Shown here: positions 39,413-49,469 of the stretch, piece after piece | How positions within the stretch are numbered: the first letter of the stretch is position 1 | Layout: the number at the start of each line of letters is the position of its first letter | Source: Alteromonas sp. a30 | Lineage (GTDB): Bacteria > Pseudomonadota > Gammaproteobacteria > Enterobacterales > Alteromonadaceae | Length of the DNA: 64,000 nucleotides | Assembly: GCF_026788005.1 (NCBI RefSeq) | Contig: NZ_JABEPE010000001.1 | Span: forward strand, 248,001-312,000 | Reading direction: 5' to 3' | Made by a program: the position numbers and the translations under genes | The notes under the pieces: generated by a model | The model's input: only the letters and a program-made list of their open reading frames with translations | Told to the model about the DNA's origin: nothing | Database searches by the model: none

Positions 39413-40417
39413 ATGGCGACAATAAAACAAGTATCCGAATTGGCAGGCGTATCGCTTGCCACTGTTTCTCGGGTCATTAACAACACCGGACAAGTTAAAC
39501 CCCACACCAAAGAACGCGTTGAAAAAGCAATGAAGGACTTGGACTATCGCCCTAACTACATTGCCCAATCGCTTGCATCGAACAAAAGTAATACTATAGG
39601 TTATGTGGTGCCTGAACTGCACGGTGCGTTTTTTGGCGCCATGATTTCTCCCGCTGAGAAAATCCTACGTAACGCATCCAAACATGTAATCATTTCTGCC
39701 GGTCACAGTCGTGAAGAGGATGAAATGAGTGCCATTGAATCCCTAAGAGATAGACGCTGTGATGCACTTATTTTGCATCTAGAAGCCGTTAGCGACGACT
39801 ATTTAGTTAAGCTTGCCAAAGAAAAAGTCATGTTTATTGTCGTTAATCGCTATATTCCTGAAATTGCTGAGCATTGCATTAGCATCGACAACATTAAGGG
39901 AGCTGAAATCGCCACCTCGGCACTAACCGATTTGGGACATAAATATATCGCCTATATTTCGGGCCCAAAAGAAAAGGACGATGCTGTAGACCGCTTAGAA
40001 GGTCATAAAAATGCATTGGAAAAAGCGGGTATTCCTTTTGACACATCACTGATCTTCCCTGGTAATTTCCAAGCGCATTCAGGCTATGAACAAACGCTAA
40101 AGATCCTTTCGGATAAACCGGAAGTCACGGCTATCGTCTGTGCCAACGATGAAATGGCTTACGGTGCACTAGGGGCCATTAGAGAAAAAGGGTTATCAAT
40201 TCCTGAAGATGTCTCGGTCATTGGCTTCGATGATGTGGAATTTTCCCAGTTTACCTACCCTCGCCTGACGACTATGCACTACGCCAAACATACACTCGGT
40301 GAACAAGCCGCGCGTTGGGTTTTAGCAAACGTGTATAATCAGGAAATCAACTACAATACAGATAGAATTGTGCCACATCTTGTCACTCGAGATAGCATTA
40401 GCGAACCCCACGCTTAA
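39413..40417 (+). CDS. LacI family transcriptional regulator
   Basis: A 334-residue LacI/GalR repressor. The N-terminal HTH (ATIKQVSELAGVSLATVSRVINNTGQVKPHTKERV) and hinge helix (PNYIAQSLASNKSNTIGYV) are followed by the periplasmic-binding-protein-like sensor domain (to about 330). It lies just before the beta-glucan genes. LacI-type operators (AATGTAAACGCTTACATT and a variant) stand before GH16, GH1/MFS and the TonB receptor, so it is the likely local regulator; glucose or a beta-glucoside could be the ligand. No such operator is seen before its own gene. Confidence 0.94.
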   Translation: MATIKQVSELAGVSLATVSRVINNTGQVKPHTKERVEKAMKDLDYRPNYIAQSLASNKSNTIGYVVPELHGAFFGAMISPAEKILRNASKHVIISAGHSREEDEMSAIESLRDRRCDALILHLEAVSDDYLVKLAKEKVMFIVVNRYIPEIAEHCISIDNIKGAEIATSALTDLGHKYIAYISGPKEKDDAVDRLEGHKNALEKAGIPFDTSLIFPGNFQAHSGYEQTLKILSDKPEVTAIVCANDEMAYGALGAIREKGLSIPEDVSVIGFDDVEFSQFTYPRLTTMHYAKHTLGEQAARWVLANVYNQEINYNTDRIVPHLVTRDSISEPHA

Positions 40418-40453
40418 TCTTAGATTTGTAGCCAAAATCAGGGAAGATGATAG

Positions 40454-40503
40454 GAAAAAAGGGTAAGTATTGTCGGGGGGGTGTCAATTAACAATACTTA
40501 CCC
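40454..40503 (-). terminator. strong terminator of the GH16 gene
   Basis: GGGTAAGTATTGT (40461-40473) pairs perfectly with ACAATACTTACCC (40491-40503), 13 bp, across a 17-base loop containing a G-run. On the minus strand it is followed by TTTTTT, fitting termination of the GH16 transcript; on the plus strand there is no U-run directly after, so LacI may not share it. Confidence 0.85.
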
Positions 40504-40605
40504 AAGCTGCTTGTTTTACAACAAGACTAAGTGAAGGAAACCTTCAGATACTGCAATACATGTCATTTCTCGCAGTGACAGCGACGCCACTGCATTTCGT
40601 CCAAA

Positions 40606-42156
40606 CTAATTTCCATTTCCTAAAATATTGATGTTATCCATCACATAAGTGCTGCCATCAAAGGTATTGGGTTCAATTAAAATAACGATGGTGTCAACAT
40701 CACCTGTTTTAGTTAAACCATCAACACGCTCTTGAAGTCTGAAACGTAAGGTTTGCTTACCATTTGCATGTTCAATATGCGCTTCATATTTACTATGGCG
40801 CCCAGTTGGATAGTTAGACGGTGTTGCCGTTGCACTGTTTTCTAATTGGATAAGGATTTCCTTACCAACCAGTGTAGGGTCGAAATTAGTAATATCGATA
40901 GTGAATGCTTTACCACCCGTTAAAAAGGCATCTGCGGCAGGAATAGCCGAGGTTGTTGCGGCAATCACATCGTAAAGCGAGCCCGCGTCGCGGGTATAAA
41001 CCAACTCACCGTCAACAACTTGGAAGTTGCCAGTGAATGAGGTGTACGTCATGTTTGCGTTACCATTGAAGTCGTCCAACACCGCTTCAACTGGCAGAAC
41101 AGGTTCAACAAAAACCGGAACAGAAAGTGAATATGTACCGCAGCTATTTGTTACCTCAACGGAAACATCTCCACTGGTTGCTGAACCAAAGTCCACACTA
41201 ATAGAATCGCCGCCGCCAGAGAGCGTCGCACCCGCCGGAACCGACCACGCATAAGTGCTGTTTGGGTCTTCATCAATAACGGTATACGTGCCAGACTTAC
41301 CCGGTGCGATAATGTGAGGTCCATCTACAGAAGGTTGGCCCATGTCGTATACACGAACATAATCCACTTCCATTGTTGATGGGAAGATTGAATCATCTGG
41401 CGTGCCACCAATAGAACCACCAACAGCAACGTTTAGTAGGAAGTGATACTGGTAATTTTCAAATGTCCACCATGCTGGGTTGGCTAAATCTTCTGGTTTT
41501 TTTACTGAATAAAGGATGTCGTCGAGATACCAACGAATTTCGTTTGGCTCCCACTCCACGGCAAACACATGGAAATCATCCGAAAGTAAGTCCGGTTGCC
41601 AAAGAATATCGTTGCCTTGGAAAGAGTTGTTTGGATACAGTTCGCCGTAATGAATCGTACCAAAGGCTGTCATCGAGGCTTGACCAGTTGCCTCCATGAT
41701 GTCAATTTCACCGCTAATTGGCCATACTTCCGCAGGATCAGTCGGAAGCATCCAAAATGCAGGCCATAAGCCTTGTCCAAGCGGTAATTTAATACGAGCT
41801 TCAAAACGCCCGTTGGTCCACTCTCCGCCATTTGGCATATTCGCCGTTCTTAAACGCGCAGAAGTATAGGATTTGCTTCTTACACGTTCTCGTTTTGCGG
41901 TAATGCTAAGAACACCGTTGGCAACTGTTGCGTTCTCAGATTTGTACCATTGAAGTTCATTGTTACCCCAACCACAAAGTCCAATATCACAGCCATCACC
42001 TAGTTGGGCTTCCCACTTAGTGGTATCGAGCTGTGTTCCATTAAATTCATCACTCCAAATCAGATTTTGACATTGTTGCGCAGCCGCCGAACCGGAGAAC
42101 GCAGCTAACAATAGTGCAGTTGTGATTGTGTTTTTGGTAAATAAAGGCTTGTTCAT
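40606..42156 (-). CDS. secreted GH16 beta-glucanase (laminarinase-like)
   Basis: Endo-acting beta-1,3(4)-glucanase candidate, 516 residues. A signal peptide (1-26, ending SAAA-QQ) leads to the GH16 catalytic domain (about 28-275), with the nucleophile/acid-base motif GEIDIMEATG (Glu150, Asp152, Glu155) and the aromatic sites WPAFWMLP and WEPNEIRWYLDD. A PKD/Ig-like module (about 280-365) and a C-terminal jelly-roll carbohydrate-binding-like domain (about 370-515) follow. The ATG at 42156 is preferred because GGAGA precedes it; an ATG at 42171 would put that site in the gene. A LacI-type operator is at 42273. The substrate is inferred from the neighbours. Confidence 0.93.
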   Translation of the reverse strand: MNKPLFTKNTITTALLLAAFSGSAAAQQCQNLIWSDEFNGTQLDTTKWEAQLGDGCDIGLCGWGNNELQWYKSENATVANGVLSITAKRERVRSKSYTSARLRTANMPNGGEWTNGRFEARIKLPLGQGLWPAFWMLPTDPAEVWPISGEIDIMEATGQASMTAFGTIHYGELYPNNSFQGNDILWQPDLLSDDFHVFAVEWEPNEIRWYLDDILYSVKKPEDLANPAWWTFENYQYHFLLNVAVGGSIGGTPDDSIFPSTMEVDYVRVYDMGQPSVDGPHIIAPGKSGTYTVIDEDPNSTYAWSVPAGATLSGGGDSISVDFGSATSGDVSVEVTNSCGTYSLSVPVFVEPVLPVEAVLDDFNGNANMTYTSFTGNFQVVDGELVYTRDAGSLYDVIAATTSAIPAADAFLTGGKAFTIDITNFDPTLVGKEILIQLENSATATPSNYPTGRHSKYEAHIEHANGKQTLRFRLQERVDGLTKTGDVDTIVILIEPNTFDGSTYVMDNINILGNGN

Positions 42157-42272
42157 TGAAGTCTCCGCCAATTGGATTCATTACCATTCCATGACTACTG
42201 TTGTAACGCTCAACTAAATATCATCCTAATAATGAGCAACTATTGGCAAGAATATTAACCTTCAAAGAAAAA

Positions 42273-42290
42273 AATGTAAACGCTTACATT
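42273..42290. promoter_or_regulatory. LacI-type operator before GH16
   Basis: AATGTAAACGCTTACATT, with 7-base arms matching perfectly, lies 117 bases before the GH16 start. The same 18 bases recur before the TonB receptor at 58665, and a one-base variant in the GH1/MFS intergenic region at 45206. The central CG is typical of LacI-family sites. Confidence 0.8.
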
Positions 42291-42344
42291 CTCATTTTTC
42301 TAAAAAATTTTACAAGTTATTAATATTTGTAAAAAAAAGTAATC

Positions 42345-43667
42345 CTAATTGGTTTGTAGAGATTGCTGAAGTTCACTTACTTTCGTGTTGTTGAGCGTAT
42401 AACCTTTCATTAAAAACGCGACAACAAAAAAGCATAATGCAGGGAAAACGGTAAACGACCATAAAATACCTTGTTTCACCGTTTCAGACTGCGCTTGATC
42501 TGCTTCATAACCATAGAAGGCAAGTAACCATCCGGCTATTGCGCCACCAAGGGCTAAGCCTAATTTTATAAAGAAGACAATGGTCGAATAAACCACACCG
42601 GTCAAACGTTCACCGGTTTTCACATGACCGTAATCAACAACATCAGCCATTTTGGCCCAAAGCAAGGGGGTAGCCATTTGTAGGAAAAAGCCCCACAAGA
42701 AATGCATTACAAAAGCGAGAATTAGGCTGCTGCTGTCAACCAGAACACTCGCCGCGCTGATAACACCCGCTATCACTTGCAGCAATCGGTATAGCTTAAT
42801 TCTGCATATTCTCTTGGCTGCATAGGCAGACACAACACAACCTAAAATGTTACCAATCATTCCCAGCGTAATGAACTGAGTAATCATAGACTCCTGCTCT
42901 AAGTAATACTTCACGTAATAAATGGCTAAGGTGTTACGTAAAACCATGCCGACGAGCAAAACAAACGCGGCAGCACACAGCACCCGCCATTGATCATTAC
43001 GCCATAAAAGTTGTAAATCAGCTTTAAGCGGTCTGCCATTTGTCTGCGGCATTTCCACCCGCTCTTTGGTCCCGTAAAAACAAATAAAGAACATCACGAC
43101 ACCGGCAATACTCATGATGACCATAGTAAGTTGATAACCCAAGGCTTTATCACCCTTGCCTAACCAATCTACCAGTGGAATCGTTAACGCAGAAACCAAT
43201 AATCCACCCAACATACCGAAGGTAAAACGATAGGATTGCACTGTTACCCGTTCTTCTGGATTTGGCGTTAATGCCCCGCCTAAAGCGGAATAAGGAATAT
43301 TGATAGCAGTATAAGCAATCATCAAAAGAGCGTAAGTCGCAAAGGCGTAAATCACCTTTCCAGTGTCACCTAGGTCAGGGGTTGTAAAAGTGATAACACT
43401 AATTGCACCAAAGGGAATCGCCAGCCATAGAATGTAGGGGCGAAAATGACCATGTTTGCTGCGTGTTCTATCGGTTAATGCCCCCATAAGAGGATCGGTT
43501 ATCGCATCCAACACTCGTATTGAAAGGAACAAGGTGCCGACAATGGCAGGAGACAAGCCGAAAATATCGGTATAAAAAAACGCAAGAAAAAGCATGACGG
43601 TTTGAAACACAATATTACTCGCCGTATCCCCTAACCCGTAAGCGATTTTCTCTTTAACCTGAAGCAT
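42345..43667 (-). CDS. GPH family sugar:cation symporter (MFS)
   Basis: A 440-residue inner-membrane transporter of the glycoside-pentoside-hexuronide family, about 12 membrane spans. The signature VKEKIAYGLGDTASNIVFQ opens the protein, and VLDAITDPLMGALTDRTRSKHGHFRPYILWLAIPF is the conserved loop 2-3. WAKMADVVDYGHVKTGERLTG near the C-terminus is also typical. It is 68 bases after the GH1 gene, probably in one transcript; likely substrate is a beta-glucoside or laminari-oligosaccharide. Confidence 0.93.
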   Translation of the reverse strand: MLQVKEKIAYGLGDTASNIVFQTVMLFLAFFYTDIFGLSPAIVGTLFLSIRVLDAITDPLMGALTDRTRSKHGHFRPYILWLAIPFGAISVITFTTPDLGDTGKVIYAFATYALLMIAYTAINIPYSALGGALTPNPEERVTVQSYRFTFGMLGGLLVSALTIPLVDWLGKGDKALGYQLTMVIMSIAGVVMFFICFYGTKERVEMPQTNGRPLKADLQLLWRNDQWRVLCAAAFVLLVGMVLRNTLAIYYVKYYLEQESMITQFITLGMIGNILGCVVSAYAAKRICRIKLYRLLQVIAGVISAASVLVDSSSLILAFVMHFLWGFFLQMATPLLWAKMADVVDYGHVKTGERLTGVVYSTIVFFIKLGLALGGAIAGWLLAFYGYEADQAQSETVKQGILWSFTVFPALCFFVVAFLMKGYTLNNTKVSELQQSLQTN

Positions 43668-43735
43668 ATTTTCGGCCTTCTTTCTTATTGTTGTTTTTAA
43701 CTGATGTTACTGTTTTTTATGTTAAAAGTTATGCA

Positions 43736-45094
43736 CTAAGCACGTTGCTCTTGACGTTCGGATTGCCTACGCTCGGTTAATAACGCCTGATAACAACGAC
43801 CACTGTATTTTAAAGTTCGTTGTTGTGTTTGATAATCTACGTAAACAATACCAAAGCGTTTTACATAGCCTTCTGCCCATTCAAAGTTATCTAATAGGCT
43901 CCACGCAAAATAACCACGAATATCAACGCCTTGCTGCATAGCATTTTCAACAGCTTGTAAATGCGTTTGAATATATTCGGCTCTATCTGTATCCATCACC
44001 TCGCCATTTTGCAGCGTGTCGGGCATGGCTGCGCCGTTCTCTGTAATGTACAGCGGAGGCAAGGTATAGCGTTGATGTAAATCAACCAATACATCGGTTA
44101 GCCCTTGCGGAAACACTTCCCATCCCATATCAGTTAACGGTAATGTTTTCTCAGGAACCGCTTGATATAACTCACCTTCAGCACTTTGATAAACTTCCCG
44201 GGTATAATAATTAATTCCCAAGAAATCAATTGGCGTGGAAATCAGCGCTAAATCGCCCTCTTCAACTGGCGGTGCAGCACCTTCTGGCTCGGTTAGCACC
44301 GCTTCTGGATAAGACCCTGCTAATACGGGTTGGAACAACCATTGGTTAAGAATTTGGTCGGCCATTTTTGCTGCTGCAATATCTTCAGCACTATCGGAGG
44401 CAGGATAAGTAGGCGTAATATTTAAGACAATGCCACATAATGCATTTGGTGCATTCTTACGCAACACTGCCATGCCTAAGCCGTGAGCAAGAAGCAAATG
44501 ATGTCCGGCTGTTCGACCATTTTTAGTGCCTGTAATGCCCGGCGCATGAATGCCCAACTCATAACCTAAATAGGCGCTACAAAAAGGTTCGTTAAAGGTC
44601 GCATAGGAATAAACCCTATCACCAAAGGCTTGGGTAATTGCATCCACATATTGTTCATATAAGTAGGCGGTTTCTCGATTTAACCAACCCCCATTTTCTT
44701 CAATATGTTGCGGTAAATCCCAATGATAAAGCGTTATAAAAGGTTTAATGTTGTTTGCATTGAGCCAATCCAATTGCTCAATATAATAATTAACGCCTTC
44801 TTGCTTAAGTTGACCATTTGCATCCATTACCCGAGGCCAAGAAATGGACATGCGATAAGCATCAACCCCTAAAGACTTAATCAGTGCAAAATCTTCTTTC
44901 CAGCGATGAAAATGATCGCATGCTACTGCGCCATCTGACTGATCAGCAATGGCACCGGGCTGTTGACAAAAAACATCCCAGTTGCAAGGTTCCCTGTGTT
45001 CAATGCCTCCCTCTATTTGGAAAGAGGCGGTTGCAACACCGAAACAAAATGCTTCATTTAATAGCGGAGAATGAGCGTGTAAGCGAATACTCAT
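43736..45094 (-). CDS. GH1 beta-glucosidase
   Basis: A 452-residue cytoplasmic family 1 glycoside hydrolase. The general acid/base is Glu169 in TFNEPF and the nucleophile Glu352 in YITENGAA. FGVATASFQIEGG and GYFAWSLLDNFEWAEGY are conserved. It hydrolyses beta-glucosides imported by the GPH symporter encoded after it. It is divergent from the sugar MFS gene, with a shared LacI-type operator in the 249-base gap. Confidence 0.96.
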   Translation of the reverse strand: MSIRLHAHSPLLNEAFCFGVATASFQIEGGIEHREPCNWDVFCQQPGAIADQSDGAVACDHFHRWKEDFALIKSLGVDAYRMSISWPRVMDANGQLKQEGVNYYIEQLDWLNANNIKPFITLYHWDLPQHIEENGGWLNRETAYLYEQYVDAITQAFGDRVYSYATFNEPFCSAYLGYELGIHAPGITGTKNGRTAGHHLLLAHGLGMAVLRKNAPNALCGIVLNITPTYPASDSAEDIAAAKMADQILNQWLFQPVLAGSYPEAVLTEPEGAAPPVEEGDLALISTPIDFLGINYYTREVYQSAEGELYQAVPEKTLPLTDMGWEVFPQGLTDVLVDLHQRYTLPPLYITENGAAMPDTLQNGEVMDTDRAEYIQTHLQAVENAMQQGVDIRGYFAWSLLDNFEWAEGYVKRFGIVYVDYQTQQRTLKYSGRCYQALLTERRQSERQEQRA

Positions 45095-45205
45095 AAGTTT
45101 CCTATTCCCTAGTCGCCTTCATTTTAAAAACATAGGCTTAGGCTTAACCGTACATTTGAAATGAAGAAATTTATCTATCCCAGAAATTTACCACAACTAA
45201 AACAA

Positions 45206-45223
45206 AATGTAAGCGTTTTCATT
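45206..45223. promoter_or_regulatory. LacI-type operator in the GH1/MFS divergent promoter
   Basis: AATGTAAGCGTTTTCATT, read on the minus strand, matches the operator before GH16 and the TonB receptor with one mismatch. It is nested in a longer inverted repeat, AAAACAAAATG / CATTTTGTTTT. It lies 112 bases from the GH1 start and 121 from the MFS start, so it could control both. Confidence 0.75.
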
Positions 45224-45343
45224 TTGTTTTAATTTTGTTAAAGTCATGTTTATCTGGAGCAACTGGCCATACGAGTTAATGACCAATCTATGTCGTTGGC
45301 TAGCTCATTCACTATTATCTATTAATCCTCAGAGGTAGCATTT

Positions 45344-46612
45344 ATGGCTAGTTTAGGAACTACAGGTGTGGACGACACCGTGTCTTCTCAAGGTTCTACC
45401 TTGTCGAATAGCCAAGGCAGAATTGCGATCACTTCATTAACATCTTTGTTTTTCATGTGGGGATTTATCACCGCCATGAACGACATTCTAATCCCTCATT
45501 TAAAGGGCGTTTTTGATTTAACCTACACCCAAGCCATGCTAGTACAGTTTTGCTTCTTTGGCGCGTATTTCTTAGTGTCTATGCCCGCTGGGTACATTGT
45601 TAGTAAACTCGGGTATAAAACCGGTATCGCACTTGGTTTAGTGTGTGCGGCGGTGGGTTGCGTACTATTTGTTCCCTCTGCCAAACTCTCCCTCTACTGG
45701 ATGTTCTTACTTGGCTTATTTGTGCTTGCTTCGGGTGTGACTATTTTACAAGTTGCAGCAAACCCATTAGTAACGTTAATCGGCAACCCAGACACCGCGT
45801 CTAGCCGCTTGAACATGACGCAAGCATTTAACTCGCTAGGAACAACCGTTGCCCCTATCATTGGCGGCATACTCATTTTTGGCTCGGTAGACACAGAAAC
45901 CAACGCAAATCATGTTGAAACCGTGATTGTGCCTTACCTAACCCTTGCCGCTATTTTAGTTTTACTGGCCGTTTTGTCGCGCTTTGTCACTTTGCCAAAC
46001 CATACTTCTCCACAAGTGACGCCAACATTAGATGGTGTTGTTAAACGCACACCACTGGCGCATTACAAGCATTTAGTGTTGGGGGCTGTTGGCATATTTG
46101 TATATGTTGGCGCAGAGGTATCTATCGGAAGCTTTATGATTAGCTTTTTAGGCGAAAAACATATCGCAGGCTTAACTGAATCCGAGGCAGCGCACTACGT
46201 CGCCTATTTCTGGGGTGGCGCAATGATTGGTCGCTTTATTGGTGCCGCCATCATGCAAAAAATTCGAGCCAATCGTTTATTGGCCTTTAACAGCCTTGCC
46301 GCTATCGTACTGCTTGGCATTGCCATCACCAGTTCAGGTAAAGTCGCCATGTGGGCCTTGCTAGCAACCGGATTGTGCAATTCCATTATGTTTCCAACCA
46401 TTTTCTCGCTCGGCATTGCCAAGCTCGGTATAGATACCAGCCGTGGTTCTGGCTTACTGTGTTTAGCCATTGTTGGTGGCGCAATCATCCCCGTATTCCA
46501 AGGGTTAATTGCTGACGCCAGCGGACTACAAACTTCCTTTTTACTACCTGTAATTTGTTATGTATTCATTGCGTTTTATGGCGCGAAAGGTTATCGCCCC
46601 AATCAGGGATAA
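45344..46612 (+). CDS. sugar MFS transporter (glucose/galactose, FucP-like)
   Basis: A 422-residue major facilitator of the FHS (FucP/GluP) family with about 12 spans. TSLFFMWGFITAMNDILIPHLKGVFDLTYTQAM is the family start. PAGYIVSKLGYKTGI and GLCNSIMFPTIFSLGIAKLG are also conserved. It probably imports glucose or another monosaccharide across the inner membrane with H+ or Na+. It is followed 19 bases later by the GH3 lipoprotein gene, forming one operon under the divergent LacI-type operator. Confidence 0.93.
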   Translation: MASLGTTGVDDTVSSQGSTLSNSQGRIAITSLTSLFFMWGFITAMNDILIPHLKGVFDLTYTQAMLVQFCFFGAYFLVSMPAGYIVSKLGYKTGIALGLVCAAVGCVLFVPSAKLSLYWMFLLGLFVLASGVTILQVAANPLVTLIGNPDTASSRLNMTQAFNSLGTTVAPIIGGILIFGSVDTETNANHVETVIVPYLTLAAILVLLAVLSRFVTLPNHTSPQVTPTLDGVVKRTPLAHYKHLVLGAVGIFVYVGAEVSIGSFMISFLGEKHIAGLTESEAAHYVAYFWGGAMIGRFIGAAIMQKIRANRLLAFNSLAAIVLLGIAITSSGKVAMWALLATGLCNSIMFPTIFSLGIAKLGIDTSRGSGLLCLAIVGGAIIPVFQGLIADASGLQTSFLLPVICYVFIAFYGAKGYRPNQG

Positions 46613-46631
46613 ATCTCGGAGATATAGATTG

Positions 46632-49241
46632 ATGTTTAAATCGAATCCACCTTCGCTCAATGTGAAGTTAACAAAAACCACTATGGCCTGTGCGCTAGCG
46701 TTTGCTCTACTTGGATGCAACAACAACAACGCTCAGCCAGATAAAGACCCAAAAACACAAACTAGCGAAACAGGATTATCGCGCAATGTAAACTTATGGC
46801 CGCAAATTGATTCTGCAATTAAAGCCGATCCTGCCATTGAAAAGCGTGCGAAAGCCATTCTTGACAAGATGACGATAGAGCAAAAAGTCGCGCAAGTTGT
46901 GCAACCAGAAATCCGCTCGATTACTGTTGAAGAAATGCGTCAGTATGGATTTGGTTCCTATTTAAACGGCGGCGGAGCGTATCCAAACGATAACAAACAC
47001 GCCACCCCCAAAGATTGGATCAACCTAGCTGAAGCGATGTATCAAGCATCAGTTGATGACTCGATCGATGGCTCTACTATCCCGACTATGTGGGGAACGG
47101 ATGCAGTCCACGGTCACAATAATGTAATTGGTGCGACTTTGTTTCCTCATAATATTGGCTTGGGCGCCGCTCGAAACCCCGAATTAATTGAGTCCATAGC
47201 CGCAGCCACCGCAAAAGAGGTGCTCGCAACGGGTATTGATTGGATTTTTGCGCCTACCGTAGCAACCGCCCAAGATGATCGCTGGGGCCGAACCTATGAA
47301 AGTTATGCTGAATCTCCCGATTTGGTGAAAGCCTATTCAGCAGCCATTGTAAAAGGGTTACAAGGTTCAGCCGATGGCGACAGCAAACCCTTCTCAGATG
47401 ATAAAGTCATTGCCACTGTTAAACATTTTGTTGGTGATGGTGGAACTCTGAATGGTGATGACCAAGGTGATAGTCTGGTATCAGAGCAAACGCTTATCGA
47501 TATTCACGCCCAAGGGTATGTGGGTGGACTAAATGCTGGCGCGCAGACGGTAATGGCTTCATTTAATAGTTGGCACGGCAGCAAAATCCACGGCGACAAA
47601 TATCTGCTAACCGATGTTCTGAAAGAACGAATGGGCTTTGATGGATTAGTGGTTGGCGATTGGAATGGTCACGGCCAAGTGAGCGGCTGCACCAACGACA
47701 ACTGCCCGCAAGCTATTAACGCGGGGCTCGATATTTACATGACGCCTAACGACGATTGGCGAAAGCTTTACACCAATCTTGTAGAACAAGTGAAAACCGG
47801 GGTAATACCACAAGCGCGTTTGGATGACGCAGTGACACGTATTTTACGAGTGAAACTACGCGCGGGCTTATTCGACAACCCCTCCCCTGCTAAACGTGCG
47901 CTTTCCGGTGACCAATCACTGATTGGTGCAGCAGAACACCGAGCGATAGCGCGTCAAGCAGTACAAGAATCTTTAGTGCTGTTAAAGAACAACCAAAACC
48001 TTCTGCCGCTATCTGGTAATCAACATATATTGGTTGCAGGCGATGCTGCGGACAACATTGGCAAGCAATCCGGTGGCTGGACCATCACATGGCAAGGCAC
48101 TGGCAACCAAAATAGCGATTTCCCCGGTGCAACATCAATTTACCAAGGTATCAAACACAAAGTTGAGCAAGCGGGCGGTAGCGTGTCGTTGTCGGTAAAC
48201 GGAGACTTCACAACCCAGCCTGATGTCGCGGTAGTGGTATTTGGTGAGGAGCCATATGCAGAAGGCAATGGCGATATTAACAACCTTGAATACCAACGGG
48301 AAAACAAACGCGACCTAGCGTTGTTGCGTAAATTAAAATCACAAGGTATTCCGGTTGTAGCCGTGTTTATAAGTGGTCGCCCAATGTGGGTTAACCCAGA
48401 ACTAAACGCTGCGGATGCCTTTGTTGCCGCATGGCTACCGGGCTCAGAAGGCCAAGGCGTTGCCGATGTTATCTTGCGTGATGAAAAAGACCAGATTGAT
48501 CATGACTTCAAAGGCAAACTATCTTTTTCATGGCCTGCAACACCAACACAGATGCCAAATGTGTTGGATGGCGAAAACGATAACAGCACCAAACCTTTGT
48601 TTGAATATGGCTATGGCCTCACTTATTCGGACTCATCTGAATTAGCTGCGCTACCTGAAACGTTCAAAACGGATGCCAAGCAAACGTTAACAAGTAAAGC
48701 GCTCTACGTAGGTCAAGTGAAAAAGCCGTGGTCCATTGCCGCAGGCCCAGCCAATGCGTTAACAACGCTCACAAGTAGTGTATTGCAAACGCCTGAAATG
48801 CGTGTTCAAACTATAGATCGCTTTGTTCAAGAAGATGCACTTTCTATTGAATGGCTAGCGACAAGTACCAGCGAATTTGGCTTATATTCCCCGTTCCCAG
48901 AAGACTTAATTAGCTACTTAGAAGCTGATGCAAGTTTGGCGTTTGACTATAAAATCATGACAAATCAGGTTAACGCGATGCAGCTAGGCGTGCGCTGTTT
49001 GGATGCCTGCGATGCGAACATCGACATCACTGAAATGTTGCAAAACAACTTCGACTTCGAACAACCCGACACATGGGGCAAAGCGAGTGTTGCCTTGCGA
49101 TGTTTAAGCCAAAAAGGCGCAACCTTTAGCAAGATGATGTCGCCTTTTGTGTTATCCAGCGATAAACCCAATCATATTGCCATTTCTAACCTTCGCATTG
49201 TGCCTAATGCAGGGAAACAGGCGTTGATAAGCTGCGAATAG
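46632..49241 (+). CDS. GH3 exo-beta-glucan glucohydrolase, lipoprotein
   Basis: An 869-residue family 3 enzyme of the ExoP type. The ATG at 46632 follows a GGAGA and yields a lipoprotein signal (lipobox FALLGC); the upstream in-frame start overlaps the MFS gene and is unlikely. Domain order: GH3 barrel (about 40-390) with the nucleophile Asp in GFDGLVVGDWNGHG, GH3 C-domain (about 420-620) and a C-terminal galactose-binding-like beta domain (about 680-865). WGTDAVHGHNNV and VKHFVGDGGT are conserved. It is likely periplasmic-facing and releases glucose for the MFS permease encoded just before it. Confidence 0.95.
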   Translation: MFKSNPPSLNVKLTKTTMACALAFALLGCNNNNAQPDKDPKTQTSETGLSRNVNLWPQIDSAIKADPAIEKRAKAILDKMTIEQKVAQVVQPEIRSITVEEMRQYGFGSYLNGGGAYPNDNKHATPKDWINLAEAMYQASVDDSIDGSTIPTMWGTDAVHGHNNVIGATLFPHNIGLGAARNPELIESIAAATAKEVLATGIDWIFAPTVATAQDDRWGRTYESYAESPDLVKAYSAAIVKGLQGSADGDSKPFSDDKVIATVKHFVGDGGTLNGDDQGDSLVSEQTLIDIHAQGYVGGLNAGAQTVMASFNSWHGSKIHGDKYLLTDVLKERMGFDGLVVGDWNGHGQVSGCTNDNCPQAINAGLDIYMTPNDDWRKLYTNLVEQVKTGVIPQARLDDAVTRILRVKLRAGLFDNPSPAKRALSGDQSLIGAAEHRAIARQAVQESLVLLKNNQNLLPLSGNQHILVAGDAADNIGKQSGGWTITWQGTGNQNSDFPGATSIYQGIKHKVEQAGGSVSLSVNGDFTTQPDVAVVVFGEEPYAEGNGDINNLEYQRENKRDLALLRKLKSQGIPVVAVFISGRPMWVNPELNAADAFVAAWLPGSEGQGVADVILRDEKDQIDHDFKGKLSFSWPATPTQMPNVLDGENDNSTKPLFEYGYGLTYSDSSELAALPETFKTDAKQTLTSKALYVGQVKKPWSIAAGPANALTTLTSSVLQTPEMRVQTIDRFVQEDALSIEWLATSTSEFGLYSPFPEDLISYLEADASLAFDYKIMTNQVNAMQLGVRCLDACDANIDITEMLQNNFDFEQPDTWGKASVALRCLSQKGATFSKMMSPFVLSSDKPNHIAISNLRIVPNAGKQALISCE

Positions 49242-49262
49242 CCCTACTCACGTTATGAAACG

Positions 49263-49293
49263 AAAAAGGAGGCATTCACTATGCCTCCTTTTT
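49263..49293 (+). terminator. intrinsic terminator after GH3
   Basis: AAAAGGAGGCAT pairs perfectly with ATGCCTCCTTTT, with a 5-base loop and a T-run after it. It lies 20-50 bases after the GH3 stop. Confidence 0.95.
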
Positions 49294-49469
49294 TATATAT
49301 TAACTAAGAGGTTTATAACTAATTGCAAATCACTATCAACGGGCCGATGTTAATCGTCAACCACCTTATTTGAGAAGTTAACATCGGTTCGCTGAACAGA
49401 CGGAAAAGTCAAGATAAGCTAATTTGTTACCTTTATAACAAAGAAAGTTTCCTACGAAATATTAAATAG